Below, in pieces: positions 1 to 9,909 of a stretch of 39,832 nt of DNA (its first letter is position 1; the number at the start of each line of letters is the position of its first letter). The stretch lies in the NCBI GenBank assembly GCA_037447655.1, contig JBBHKE010003442.1, positions 1-39,832 on the forward strand, read 5' to 3'. The notes under the pieces were generated by a model. It made no database searches. It was not told the origin of the DNA and saw nothing but the letters and a program-made list of their open reading frames with translations. The translations under genes and the position numbers were made by a program. This DNA is from Zygnema cylindricum. Lineage: Eukaryota > Streptophyta > Zygnematophyceae > Zygnematales > Zygnemataceae.

Positions 1-1
1 A

Positions 2-139
2 TGGGCGGTACTACAAGCTTTCTTATTATTGAAGGAGAATAAAAGGGCCCATGAAGCGGTGGTGAATGCACTTGAGGAGGGAGCTTCTATGGGGGAATTG
101 GCCAAAGCCATAGAAAATGCCATGGCCGAGTCATACTAG
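2..139 (+). CDS. 3' end of an unrecognised gene entering from the left edge
   Basis: Reading from base 2, the frame is open from the window edge to a TAG at 137-139, giving 45 codons. The peptide begins WAVLQAFLLLKENKRAHE and ends with ELAKAIENAMAESY. It looks like an amphipathic helical C-terminus, with heptad-like Leu/Ala spacing and many Glu/Lys residues. Base composition is near 50% GC here and falls sharply after the stop, which fits a real coding end followed by an AT-rich 3' UTR. After the stop there are loose repeats of a ttaggacaaggtcat-like motif. No family was recognised. It could equally be an exon whose acceptor lies left of the window, or a chance open frame, since it is short. 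Confidence 0.45.
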   Translation, partial: WAVLQAFLLLKENKRAHEAVVNALEEGASMGELAKAIENAMAESY

Positions 140-660
140 GCCATTCACCATATTAGGACAAGGTCATATTAGGACATAGGTCATAGGTTTTATTAGGGCA
201 AGGTCAAATTAGGTTTCTTTGTATTTTTGTGCCATGTGTTTTGTAGCTTGATATTATTGGGCTGTTTTAACATTCTAAAATCCGTAGTGGCGTGAAAAGT
301 AAACATAAAAACGTTTTTGCAGTGTTGTATTCTTGTATTCTGGTGTTGTATCCCTAGGCAAGTGTAAATTTTTGTACATCTCATGGGTTGTCGTCAGGCA
401 TTAGAGCTTAAAGAAGTCGACTGTTGTAATATTTAGATAGTCTTGGAAGATGGGTATAATCGACTTAGCACAGGTTTGTTAGTTTGACATGCAGCGGACC
501 TTTTTCTGATAACAAATCTGTATACTCTGATATATATTCAGGTGAAATCTAGCTGTTGCGAAAGATTTGTTGTTTAATGCATCAATCTGTAAATCATTTG
601 TCTACATATCTCTCAGAACTGTTGGAAAGTAATTTGAATATCGTAAGTTGAACTATGGCT
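140..660. other. Intergenic, no gene seen
   Basis: AT-rich sequence with a few copies of a short ttaggacaaggtcat-like motif just after 139, perhaps 3' UTR of the preceding frame. Nothing else recognisable. Confidence 0.5.
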
Positions 661-1412
661 TTATGAAGAAAGTGTGATTGTAAACCATCTGCATACATGG
701 GAACATAGGAAACAAAGGGAAGCACCTAACGTAATGTATAAAACATAAATAATGTGAAAAAATGCAGACACTAAAACGGCTAACTGAAAGGGTACAAAAC
801 TAAAACCCCGTAAAAACAAATGTTGCAAATCCCTCAAGCCTGGCGGAGAACATAGTGGGAGATTGTAATTACGTTGGAGATCTTTGACCATACTAGAATG
901 AACAAGAATTGAAACTTGAACAGGTTGTAAATTCACATAGAACCGTTGTCGATAAAGAGACGCGAGCATAGAGTGGAAAGAGTTGCCAAGTCGACTCTTC
1001 ACAAAAGCCGTGTCATCCAAAGCAACGTCCAAACAACCAAAAATTTTAACCGCCATTTGAGTAAAGTCAACCATAGAATCCCGACGGGCTCCTATTTGTA
1101 TCACGGGCTAAAACCATAACAAAACCTAAATAAGCCTAAACAACCCAATTTAACAAGTTGTGCCGCTTGGGCCACAACTGTAAGAACCACGTCACGTCCC
1201 ATGCCATATGCAGTTTGGTGACCTTTGATTGACATAATCGGAGTCTGGGTTCTCGGAGCGAGTATCGGGTTGAAGGCCAAAAAGCTTTTGTCATATGCGG
1301 GGTTTCTACTTTCTAGGGTTTGGCAGGTGTTTACTACTACTAGGTATTGTGTCCATAAGAATAACGGAAGGGACCAAGATGGGACTATTGCTCGGAGCAG
1401 TACCGTACACAA
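661..1412 (-). pseudogene. Unrecognised coding relic, two overlapping minus-strand frames
   Basis: Two minus-strand frames (1412-1101, then 1104-661) contain stretches that read like real protein. The upstream one includes APRTQTPIMSIKGHQ and MGRDVVLTVVAQAAQLVKLG; the downstream one includes DSMVDFTQMAVKIFGCLDVA and SLYRQRFYVNLQPVQ, ending near a PPGLRDL motif. A frame change lies around 1110-1140, where the sequence is T-rich and could be a short intron or an indel. I do not recognise the family. The best evidence that it is, or was, coding is a second copy at 6936-7150, which shares the S-x-L-x-S-x-YRQRF-x-V and PPG-x-x-DL motifs in the same order. It may be a fragment of an uncharacterised repeat-family protein. 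The C-terminal part after PPGLRDL looks non-coding. Confidence 0.4.
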
Positions 1413-1892
1413 ACATCACCGTGCAAACACGCGACTGGATTGCCACATGAAACTTAACCACACAAAAAAATGACCATATCGTACAGAAACGTGAAGCACT
1501 CTCCACGGATTTTAGATCGTAGGATTTGGACCATCCTAGTTATAGCGTCCCGAAGTTCCCTTTTGTGTGAACAATGGGAACTTTGGGAAATTATAGCCCC
1601 AAGCAAGCTCAGTCTAATGTGGTTCGTATAGACTCATTGGATAGATTTTGAAAGGACATAACTGTTGATGGTTCGAGAAGGCCATTTGGATCACTATTGG
1701 TTGCGGTATAGTGTCCGTATTTTCTCACACTAAAAAATTCTGAAACTTTTCGTGTTTCATTTCATCATGAATAAAGCACCATGCCCTTAACGCAATAAAG
1801 CGGTTTAAGAAGAAGTACATATGCTAATTATAGTCCCAGCTCTATTTTTGAGAAAAATCATTCCAATTTTCTTCTGTATCAACAATTATGTC
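1413..1892. other. Intergenic, no gene seen
   Basis: AT-rich sequence; no supported reading frame or repeat. The minisatellite begins near 1893. Confidence 0.5.
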
Positions 1893-2047
1893 CGACACTT
1901 CTATGTAACATCGCTAATGCTACGTAACATCAATACTGCTACGCAACGTCAATGCTGCTATGTAGCTTCGATAATGCGACGAAACTTCGATCTTGCTACG
2001 TAGCTTCGATACTGCTACTTAACATTAGTAGTGGTGATGTACAACAG

Positions 2048-2301
2048 TATACTGCAAATCGCTATTAGCGTTAACAAATATTTAGTGTTAAAGAACAATT
2101 AGTGTGATTAACGCTAATTGGGAATTTGGGGATTTTCAAGGAAATCAGTCACTCTAATTTGTTTTTTAGGGTTTTATTAATCACTCTATTTAAGAATTTG
2201 GGTAAAAATTTAGAGGCGGTGCCCAATTAGCGTTAATCATACTAATTGTTCTTTAACACTAAATATTTGGTAACGCTACAATCATAGCGATTCGCGGTGT
2301 A
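2048..2301. mobile_element. MITE copy 1 (CACCGCGAATCG family, short class)
   Basis: The right end reads CGATTCGCGGTG followed by TA. The left end (2048) is a degenerate form of TA-CACCGCGAATCG. The interior contains attagcgttaa and aattagtgtgatt blocks near both ends as inverted repeats. At 254 bp it is longer than the other short-class copies. No coding capacity. Confidence 0.7.
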
Positions 2302-2457
2302 CTAATCAACTTCGATACAATTGCGTTCTACGCAATATCGAAATTGTTTAATCATTAATGCTATGTAACATCGCTACTGCAACCTAACATCGATATTGAT
2401 GCGTAATATTGACAATGCTACGTAATATCGACAGCTTGACACTGCTAGAGTGTTAGG

Positions 2458-2927
2458 CAGAGGTCGCAAAAGTCAAAATTTTAGATAACCAAAACCGGCC
2501 ATTTTTTTTTCAAAATCTGAGTACAGACGCCGGACCGGGTTATGTCACGCTTCTAAATTGTTAACCGTTACCTGAAACGCGTTTACAAAAAAAAAGTTAA
2601 CCGAAACTCGATTTCTCGCTACTACCCCTACCCGCCCGTAACCGAATAAGTACAAAATTAGGGGTACATCTCCCTTATACCTTCCAGGATACCAAGAGTA
2701 CAAAGTACAATAATGTTGGATAGTATTGACGGTACAAAACCTTCAATATTTTTCGTTTTTTGCTTACCCGACCGACTTTTTTTTTTCGTGAATCACCCGC
2801 CCGAATCCGCCCGACCCGCCCGAATCCGCCCAACCCCCCAAATTTGGCAACCGAATCCGTTTCGGATCCGACGCGGGCAATCGATTAACGGTCGGTTACG
2901 GTTTCGGTTAACCGTTTGCGACCTCTG
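2458..2927 (+). mobile_element. hAT-type MITE with 8-bp target duplication
   Basis: Ends are CAGAGGTCGCAAA and its inverse TTTGCGACCTCTG. Flanks are gtgttagg (2450-2457) and gtgctagg (2928-2935), an 8-bp duplication with one mismatch. An 8-bp duplication and CAGRG-type ends are hallmarks of the hAT superfamily. The 470-bp interior has runs of A/T and cccgcccgaatccgcc-like repeats. The 73-codon frame inside is not a transposase, so this is non-autonomous. Confidence 0.8.
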
Positions 2928-3240
2928 GTGCTAGGTCTTTTCAATACTGAACGTAATACCGATATTGAGATGTAACATCGTGACTGCCAAGTGAAACCGC
3001 TAATTTTACGTAAATCGCCACCGTTACTGTACACCGCGAATCGTTATTAGAGTTAATCACGCTAATGCGGCGCCCCGGAATTTTAACCCTAATTCTTAAA
3101 TAGAGTGATTAAAAAAACCCTAAGAACCAAATTAGAGTGATTGATTTCCTTCAAAATCCCCAAATTCCCAATTAGCGTTAATCACACTAATTGTTCTTTA
3201 GCACTAAATATTGTTAACGCTAATAGCGATTCGCGGTGTA
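2549..3240 (+). repeat. Inverted duplication, left arm
   Basis: This 692-bp segment holds the right part of the hAT MITE, 102 bp of minisatellite and MITE copy 2. It is present again, reversed and almost unchanged, at 4831-5522. The identical 73-residue frames on opposite strands (2713-2934 plus, 5137-5358 minus) show the high identity. Confidence 0.85.
3030..3240. mobile_element. MITE copy 2 (short class)
   Basis: TA-CACCGCGAATCG at 3030 and CGATTCGCGGTG-TA ending at 3240, 211 bp, inserted in the minisatellite with a TA target duplication. The TA duplication points to the Tc1/mariner (Stowaway-like) class, although the ends differ from the usual Stowaway CTCCCTCC. No coding capacity. Confidence 0.8.
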
Positions 3241-3989
3241 GCATCAATAATGCTACAGCACAGGACAGAACTGTACTCATAGCATTACTACTACGCAATA
3301 TCGATATTGCAATGTAGCATCGATACTTGTTACGTAACATCGAAAGGACTCTGTAACGTCGATAATGCTAGGAACTATAGCCAATCGATACTACTACTTG
3401 GAACCGATACTTCTTTGTAGCATGGATAATGCTACAGTACTGTACTTAGTTTCGATACTCGCTACTGCAACGTAACCTTGATAATACGTACTGTCAATAC
3501 TACTCTGTGACATCATTACTGCTATGTGATATCAATGTTGCTAGATAAATTCGATACTGATACATAGAATCGTACTTTTTACGTAACGTCGATACTTCTT
3601 CATCAACGATACTCCTATGTAGCATCGATTTTGCTACGTAACATCGCCATTGCTAAATCGATATCGTTTTGTAACATCGGTAATGCTACGTAACATCAAA
3701 TTTGACATTGCTTCTTAACATTGGTCATGCCACGTAACGTCGCTAATGCTAAGAAACCTCAATACAGACACGCAAACCCGATACTACTATGTCATCTCGA
3801 AACTCTAAGAGTCTAAGTTTTATCAGTACTGTTTGGTAACATCGGTACTTTTTCCAAACATCGATACTTCTATGTAACATCGACACTGCTACGTAGCATC
3901 TCTACGATACTGCTGCAACCAGTGCTATTGTAACATCGGTAGTGCTACGTAACATTCGATTATGTTACGCAACGTCGATGACGTTGGGT

Positions 3990-4590
3990 CAGAGGTCACA
4001 AAAGTCAAAATTTTACATAACCGAAACCGACCGTTTTTGTTTTTCAAAATCTGAGTAACTGACGCCCGACTGGGTTATTTCACGCTCGACGTTTACGAAA
4101 ATAAAAGTTAACCAAAACTCGATTTCTCGCGACTAACCGTGCCCGCCCGTAACCGAAAAAGTACAAAATTAACTAATGTACGACGTATGAATAAGCCAAT
4201 AATTACGATTTGTCGTGTTCCCTTAGATTTGCGAAATGAATAGTGTTTACTAACGTGTCAGATTTGCGACGCTTTGTCGCGTTCCCTAAGATTTGCGAAA
4301 TGAATAGTGTACTACCGTGTCAGATTTGCGACGCTAATCATGATGTCACGTACTTCCACGATACCAAAGAGTACAAAGTACAATAATGTTGGATTGTATG
4401 GACAGTACAAAACTTTCATATTTTTTGGTTTTTTGGATGACCGACCGTAACCGACCGTTTTTTTTTTCTGGTGAATCAACCGACCGCAACCGCTCGGCCC
4501 TCCAATTTGGCAACCGAATCCGTTCCGGATCCAGCGCGGGCGGTCGGTTAACGGTCGGTCACGGTTTCGGTTGACCGTTTGCGACCTCTG
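3990..4590 (+). mobile_element. Second hAT-type MITE, larger copy
   Basis: Starts CAGAGGTCACAAAAG and ends TTTGCGACCTCTG, like the copy at 2458-2927 but 601 bp because of an extra internal block. Flanking 8-mers (cgttgggt and ttgcaacg) do not match, so one end may have been rearranged or the duplication has decayed. No transposase. Confidence 0.7.
4209..4334 (+). repeat. Two tandem ~64-bp units inside the hAT MITE
   Basis: Units start at 4209 and 4273. Each begins tttgtcg(t/c)gttccct and ends gtcagatttgcgacgc. They account for the extra length of this MITE copy. Confidence 0.8.
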
Positions 4591-5041
4591 TTGCAACGTA
4601 ATCAAGATACTGCTACGTGACAACGATACTTCTGTGTAACATCACTTCTGCTACGTAACATCGATAATTCTAAGTGATATCGAGACTGCTACGTAGCACC
4701 GATTGTGATGCGTATCCTCGATACTGCTAAGTAAATCGGTACTGCCATGTAACCCCTACATTGTTGCGAAACGTCAGTGCGGAAACGTAGCACCTAGACT
4801 GCTGCATCCATGCTGCTAAAGCAACATCGCTACACCGCGAATCGCTATAAGCGTTAACAATATTTAGTGCTAAAGAACAATTAGTGTGATTAACGCTAAT
4901 TGGGAATTTGGGGATTTTGAAGGAAATCAATCACTCTAATTTGGTTCTTAGGGTTTTTTTAATCACTCTATTTAAGAATTAGGGTTAAAATTCCGGGGCG
5001 CCGCATTAGCGTGATTAACTCTAATAACGATTCGCGGTGTA
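4295..5041 (+). repeat. Direct duplication, left copy
   Basis: The hAT-MITE tail, the adjoining minisatellite and a MITE recur in the same orientation at 5521-6269. Identity is near complete up to about 4847 and then falls inside the MITE, where this copy switches to resemble MITE copy 2. Confidence 0.85.
4831..5041. mobile_element. MITE copy 3 (short class), chimeric
   Basis: 211 bp with TA flanks. Its first ~16 bases carry the ctataagcg variant of MITE copy 4. The rest matches the reverse complement of MITE copy 2 almost perfectly (for example ttccggggcgccgc). This marks a recombination junction inside the element. Confidence 0.8.
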
Positions 5042-5522
5042 CAGTAACGGTGGCGATTTACGTAAAATTAGCGGTTTCACTTGGCAGTCACGATGTTACA
5101 TCTCAATATCGGTATTACGTTCAGTATTGAAAAGACCTAGCACCAGAGGTCGCAAACGGTTAACCGAAACCGTAACCGACCGTTAATCGATTGCCCGCGT
5201 CGGATCCGAAACGGATTCGGTTGCCAAATTTGGGGGGTTGGGCGGATTCGGGCGGGTCGGGCGGATTCGGGCGGGTGATTCACGAAAAAAAAAAGTCGGT
5301 CGGGTAAGCAAAAAACGAAAAATATTGAAGGTTTTGTACCGTCAATACTATCCAACATTATTGTACTTTGTACTCTTGGTATCCTGGAAGGTATAAGGGA
5401 GATGTACCCCTAATTTTGTACTTATTCGGTTACGGGCGGGTAGGGGTAGTAGCGAGAAATTGAGTTTCGGTTAACTTTTTTTTTGTAAACGCGTTTCAGG
5501 TAACGGCTAACAATTTAGAAGC
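4831..5522 (-). repeat. Inverted duplication, right arm
   Basis: Reverse complement of 2549-3240. It ends in mid hAT-MITE (the 5144 end is complete, the inner end is cut at ~5522) at a GCG shared with the start of the next duplicated block. Confidence 0.85.
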
Positions 5523-6269
5523 GAAATGAAAAGTGTACTACCGTGTCAGATTTGCGACGCTAATCATGATGTCACGTACTTCCACGATACCAAAGAGTAC
5601 AAAGTACAATAATGTTGGATTGTATGGACAGTACAAAACTTTCATATTTTTTGGTTTTTTGGATGACCGACCGTAACCGACCGTTTTTTTTTTTCTGGTG
5701 AATCAACCGACCGCAACCGCTCGGCCCTCCAATTTGGCAACCGAATCCGTTCCGGATCCAGCGCGGGCGGTCGGTTAACGGTCGGTCACGGTTTCGGTTG
5801 ACCGTTTGCGACCTCTGTTGCAACGTAATCAAGATACTGCTACGTGACAACGATACTTCTGTGTAACATCACTTCTGCTACGTAACATCGATAATTCTAA
5901 GTGATATCGAGACTGCTACGTAGCACCGATTGTGATGCGTATCCTCGATACTGCTAAGTAAATCGGTACTGCCATGTAACCCCTACATTGTTGCGAAACG
6001 TCAGTGCGGAAACGTAGCACCTAGACTGCTGCATCCATGCTGCTAAAGCAACATCGCTACACCGCGAATCGCTATAAGCGTTAACAAATATTTAGTGTTA
6101 AAGAGCAATTAGTGTGATTAACGCTAATTGGGAATGTGGGGATTTTGAAAGAAATCAATCGCTCTAATTTGGTTTTTAGGGTTTTTTTAATCACTCTATT
6201 TAAAAATTAGGGTTAAAATTTTGGGGCGCCTCATTAGCGTGATTAACTCTAATAGCGATTCGCGGTGTA
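5521..6269 (+). repeat. Direct duplication, right copy
   Basis: Repeats 4295-5041, including a truncated hAT-MITE (5521-5817), minisatellite (5821-6057) and MITE copy 4. The junction with the preceding inverted arm shows 3-bp microhomology (gcg). Confidence 0.85.
6058..6269. mobile_element. MITE copy 4 (short class)
   Basis: TA-CACCGCGAATCG to CGATTCGCGGTG-TA, 212 bp, TA target duplication. It differs from copies 2 and 3 at about ten positions. Confidence 0.8.
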
Positions 6270-6360
6270 GTGCTACGTAACGTCAATATTGTTATGTTAT
6301 ATCAATACTGCCATGTGCTACTATATAGTGATCGTCATTGCTACGAAGTTTCTATTATCG

Positions 6361-6935
6361 CCACCAACTATATTAGGTTGCTAACAACTATACACTGAAT
6401 TTATAAATAAATTACGTTGATTTTTATGTAGTCAAAAACAACGAGGCCAATTTCACAATCCTCAAACGAAGATTTTAATTTAGAAATAAATTAAGCAATA
6501 AATTGCCCCACTACATTGTAGACCAAAATGTTAAAATACAAAGTTTAAAGTTTGGAGGTGTGTGGAATGGCAAACCATATTTCTTATTTTGACAAAAAGG
6601 TTATCGCAAATTTGCAATCCTAATGTTTGGAGATCTCTAGAATGCACTTCCACAACTTATCGCCATATGTTACATATACTAAACATTTGCCGACTTTATT
6701 AAAAAGCGCGATGGTAAACCATCTGAGTCTATAAGAACAAAAGGAAGTAGCATTGCTAAAACTGAAAAACCACATAACAAGGGAATAAACAGAAGGGAAA
6801 TTCAAGGCAAAAACTACGAAAATACGAAAGGATGGCAGGGAAGTCGAAAACACCCAAAAAAGCAAAATCCAACAAACAAAACATCAAAGAAAAAAGCTAA
6901 CACGTACCAAAAACCCCCCAACATAGCTAAAAAAT
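6361..6935. other. Intergenic, no gene seen
   Basis: AT-rich. A ggtaaaccatct motif at about 6713 is shared with about 683, downstream of the related coding relic, so part of this may be decayed sequence of the same repeat family. Confidence 0.4.
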
Positions 6936-7150
6936 TTACGGAAAACAACCACGTAAGTCCCCGAATCCCGGAGGAGCTCGAGGAGGAAGTTCCGGAACAC
7001 GTCGTCGATCCATAACGGCAATAGACGATCGAAGTAATATAGAAGCCAACACCCGTTGTAGGGCCACGGAAAAACGTTGACGATAAAAGGAAGTAAGGAC
7101 TGAAACAGGAGGGCTCCCAGGTCCTCGCCTCTCAAACGAGCGACGACCAC
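6936..7150 (-). pseudogene. Second copy of the unrecognised coding relic
   Basis: On the minus strand the frame that reads SVLTSFYRQRFSVALQRV and later RAPPGFGDLRG ends at a TAA at 6936-6938. It aligns with the relic at 661-1104: F-x-S-x-L-x-S-x-YRQRF-x-V-x-LQ, then SIL-x-x-SS, then PPG-x-x-DL. The longer overlapping frame at 6884-7150 is a shadow. Upstream similarity (S-R/G-L/P-G-N/S) fades beyond about 7120. The function is unknown; two diverged copies within 6 kb suggest a repeat-family protein rather than a host gene. Confidence 0.4.
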
Positions 7151-7548
7151 AAGTACGGAACTATTTCCTATTTCCTATTTATTATTATCCTATGTAACCT
7201 ACAGCAACTAAACACTTGAAATACAATGCTTACACTTGGGGGATAATTAATGGGAAAAAAAAAAATGTACCAGGCTGTGATTTTAACCACTCTAGGAATG
7301 TTTGTATCGCTTGACTCAATGGGTTAGTCCCAAAGAGGTTATATAACCACTAATCTTCACGGCTTTAGGTCCAAGGAAGTCTAACTTCGAGAAATAAGTG
7401 TTTTCTTTTTTGTTTTTGCTTTCCAAAATATTTCTACTTCATAAGTTTCACTTTTTTTAAAATGACAACGTAACAAAATACGAAGCCGTAAACATAAAAT
7501 AAATGAACTTTTATATTAGCAATTCATGAGCCCACTTGGCTAATAAGT
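7151..7548. other. Intergenic, no gene seen
   Basis: AT-rich; nothing recognisable apart from short A/T runs. Confidence 0.5.
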
Positions 7549-7953
7549 AGTGTTGTGTCTCAAAGGCCCCTTGCCGATATTCTATATGTGCCTAATTTTG
7601 GGTACCTGAAAATCTATATATCGCTTCAATCGCGATATATCGAAGTGCTAGGTTAATTTTTTTTTCAAACCCCCCCCCCCCCCCACCTCCTCCTCCCCCC
7701 CACTGGTGCCATGCGCTTAGTGGGGGGGTGGGCGGGGGAGGGGCGCGAAGATTTACCGTACGGCTTGTCCTACGATTTTCCGTATGGCTTGTCGTACGAT
7801 TTACCGTACTGTATCTGTACTGGCACCCACCTTCTACCAAATATATCGTGATGTTGGTCCCGATGCGATATATCGAGGCCTCTGACCGATTGATAATCAA
7901 TATATCAAATATCGAATTTATTGCGATATGATTTTACCCGATACACAACATTA
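7549..7953. mobile_element. Short terminal-inverted-repeat element with CGATATATCG motifs
   Basis: Ends read TAGTGTTGTGTCTC and GATACACAACATTA, an imperfect inverted pair. The interior has several CGATATATCG palindromes and a C-rich block (7670-7735). No clear target duplication. A related left end (TAGTGTTGTGAATC with the same palindromes) occurs at about 15355. The 102- and 67-codon frames here are low-complexity artefacts. Confidence 0.45.
7670..7740 (+). repeat. Poly-C / CCT low-complexity tract
   Basis: A run of about 15 C, then cctcctcct and further C/G runs. Confidence 0.85.
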
Positions 7954-7954
7954 T

Positions 7955-8280
7955 TACAAAGCCATAAAAACTAAACGATAATTTTATAATGGTGAAAAAC
8001 ATACAAAGGAACAATCCGCCTATTAGTACCAGTAGCATTCGCAAGAAGTTGAGGATTTACTTACGTGCAAATGTGTTTGCTAAAAAGGTACATCAAAAAG
8101 AAGGGTCACATGATTGCTAAAACAAAGACTTGTATATTGTGCAAAAACAATCGGAAATACTATTTACTGTTACTATATATTGTCAAGCCGTACAGTACGG
8201 GTATCTCGTGTGTAGTCCACTTATTGCACAAGAACAATTTAGTGCTACCAATTGTTTTTGCACATTAAACCTATGCATGG
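7955..8280. other. No gene supported
   Basis: AT-rich; overlapping short frames without family features. Confidence 0.4.
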
Positions 8281-8405
8281 ATGTGGAATACCTTTTGCAT
8301 TCGACTGCACAACATCCTCATCTTAATAATTCCATACTTCATTACCTTATGGGTACAAAACATCTTGCTTTAAAAATTGAAGGAAGAAGCGAATTGTTTT
8401 CATAA
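8281..8405 (+). pseudogene. Short copia pol relic (RT-RNase H connection)
   Basis: The frame ending in a TAA at 8403-8405 contains LHYLMGTKHLALKIEG, which resembles the L-x-YL-x-GT-x-x-LGL-x-x connection region between RT and RNase H in Ty1/copia polyproteins. Only about 40 codons are recognisable and there are no catalytic residues. It is a decayed fragment at best; chance similarity cannot be excluded. Confidence 0.35.
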
Positions 8406-9213
8406 TCGTGTTTGAACATAGTTCAATTATAAAAAAAAAAAAATCTGTTGATGAGGGTTCTAATCCCAAAAAAATCAAACAGGAACAGAATTTTAAACCT
8501 CCAAAACACACAAAAAAAACAACTGTTTTCGAGTTGAATAGATGAATGTTATAGTAATTATTTTACGGTAAAATTTAAAAACTCAGAATATGCCATGCTT
8601 GGATTCGTATGATCCAAAAATTATCCGACACAATAAAAAGCAAACAAAAAAAAAACCGTATGAAAGAATGAAGTAAACTCGTATTGAGATTGAACTTTAC
8701 ATTTTCTAATAAAGAACAGTCAAAGGGCAACCCCGTGATCTGATTCAAATAAAATGAAATCTATAGACAGCATTCGGCTAAGCAACGGATGGCGTTTCTA
8801 CTCTACTACAAAAAAATATATATATATCCTGAAAAAAACGAATCTTTAAAAACTAAACCACCTGTATGCCCGAATGAAACATCGAATAACTCTCTCCAAA
8901 TGCCTCTAATAATCAAATTTTCTTCCTACTAGTGGTAGAGAGCTATGCATACAAAAGTCAAATACCTATCTAAACCTCGTCAACATGCTTTATGTAAAAT
9001 AAATAATTAGAATCACGCCGTGGACTCAATAGAATTTATTCGACCACTGAGGCCATTTTAGTCACCCAGAAGAAAAGAATTTGATAACTAAAAGCCATTA
9101 GCTGACACCTAAAAACAAACAGCCTTCACCTTTAAACTGACGCATAAGTCAGCTATCTCTTCAAAAAGGATTTTCATTAACTTTGTCCTTTTCCGCCTCC
9201 AAGACGTGTCCAA
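8406..9213. other. Gene-free; likely includes the 3' UTR of the CYSTM gene
   Basis: On the minus strand an AATAAA lies at 9040-9035, about 175 nt past the CYSTM stop, and could be the polyadenylation signal. Otherwise A-rich sequence with a short (at) run near 8816-8826. Confidence 0.4.
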
Positions 9214-9909
9214 TCACGTCAGAGCATCCAACATACAGCAGCAGCAGAGTGCAGCCAAACTGCAAGTAAAACAAAATAGATATATACATTCTCAGGTGTG
9301 ATCAACCACATTTGTGGCAGAAAGTACACATGCCTAAACGCAAAAGAACACCAAAACTTACATACCTGAACACTTACAAAGATCCACCATCTAAATAGAA
9401 ATCTCACCAGACCAGCCTCCTGTACAGCTTATTTCTAATGTGCGAAAACAATTGGAAACGCTATAAGTGGTTACCGCGTTCTACACAAGTAATAAACCCG
9501 AAAATGCCGTAGAGGGCAATCACAAACAGCATTTCCAGCTGCTATCACACATCCAAACTTTGATTTTAACACGTCCTTTTGACCTGACTTACACAAAAAT
9601 CTCATCACCCGTACTTTTGACCTAATCTAAACAAAAATCTCAGCAAAACATTTAGTGAAATACTTACCAAGCTTCACAGCATCCACCACCTCCTCCTCCT
9701 CCTCCTCTCCGTGGTCCTTGATCCACGACCATTACGTTAGGAGGTGGAGGATAGTATCCTTGTCCGTACCCTGGAGGAGGTGGTCCGTACCCTGGAGGAG
9801 GTGGCCCGTACCCTGGAGGAGGTGGTCCGTACGGTCCTGGTCCGTACCCTGGCGGCGGTCCATATCCTTGAGGAGGAGGAGCACCGACAGGTGGCGGATA
9901 ATGCGACAT
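9214..9909 (-). CDS. CYSTM-family proline-rich, cysteine-rich tail protein (two exons)
   Basis: Exon 1 runs 9909-9668 and exon 2 runs 9259-9214 on the minus strand, separated by a 408-bp intron with a GTAAGTA donor and TTACTTGCAG acceptor. The 95-residue product starts MSHYPPPVGAPPPQGYG, continues with PPPPGYG repeats and a Gly tract, and ends CCEACLAALCCCCMLDALT. That tail is the CYSTM module: a hydrophobic, Cys-rich membrane-associated segment. The intron splits the Cys codon (phase 2) just before LAAL. CYSTM proteins are small tail-anchored proteins linked to stress tolerance; function here is inferred from the family only. On the minus strand, TATAAATC-like boxes lie upstream near 10206-10198 and 10275-10265. 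The gene is intact, the only complete cellular gene seen. Overlapping frames on both strands are shadows of the repetitive exon. Confidence 0.9.
9689..9709 (+). repeat. CCT trinucleotide run encoding the CYSTM Gly tract
   Basis: A cctcctcctcct run; on the coding (minus) strand it gives the poly-Gly stretch before the Cys tail, a likely site of length variation. Confidence 0.8.

Larger units (their letters stand above)
1893..6360. repeat. Degenerate ~19-bp minisatellite array, interrupted by MITEs
   Basis: A motif close to GATACTGCTACGTAACATC (19 bp) recurs dozens of times with substitutions and 1-3 base indels. Main blocks are 1893-2030, 2328-2450, 2936-3020, 3241-3985, 4595-4830, 5821-6057 and 6270-6360. 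The gaps are filled by inserted MITEs and hAT-type elements. The unit contains two palindromic cores, TACGTA and ATCGAT. Short frames over the array are chance. It resembles an old satellite block rather than a gene. Confidence 0.75.

Noticed and set aside
2713-5850. Repeated frames (73, 103 and 92 codons) as a gene family
   Set aside because: They are copies of hAT-type MITE interiors duplicated by rearrangement; composition is low-complexity Pro/Arg/Phe with no domain.
7592-7900. 102-codon minus-strand frame with poly-Gly
   Set aside because: Arises from the poly-C tract inside a small TIR element; no protein features.
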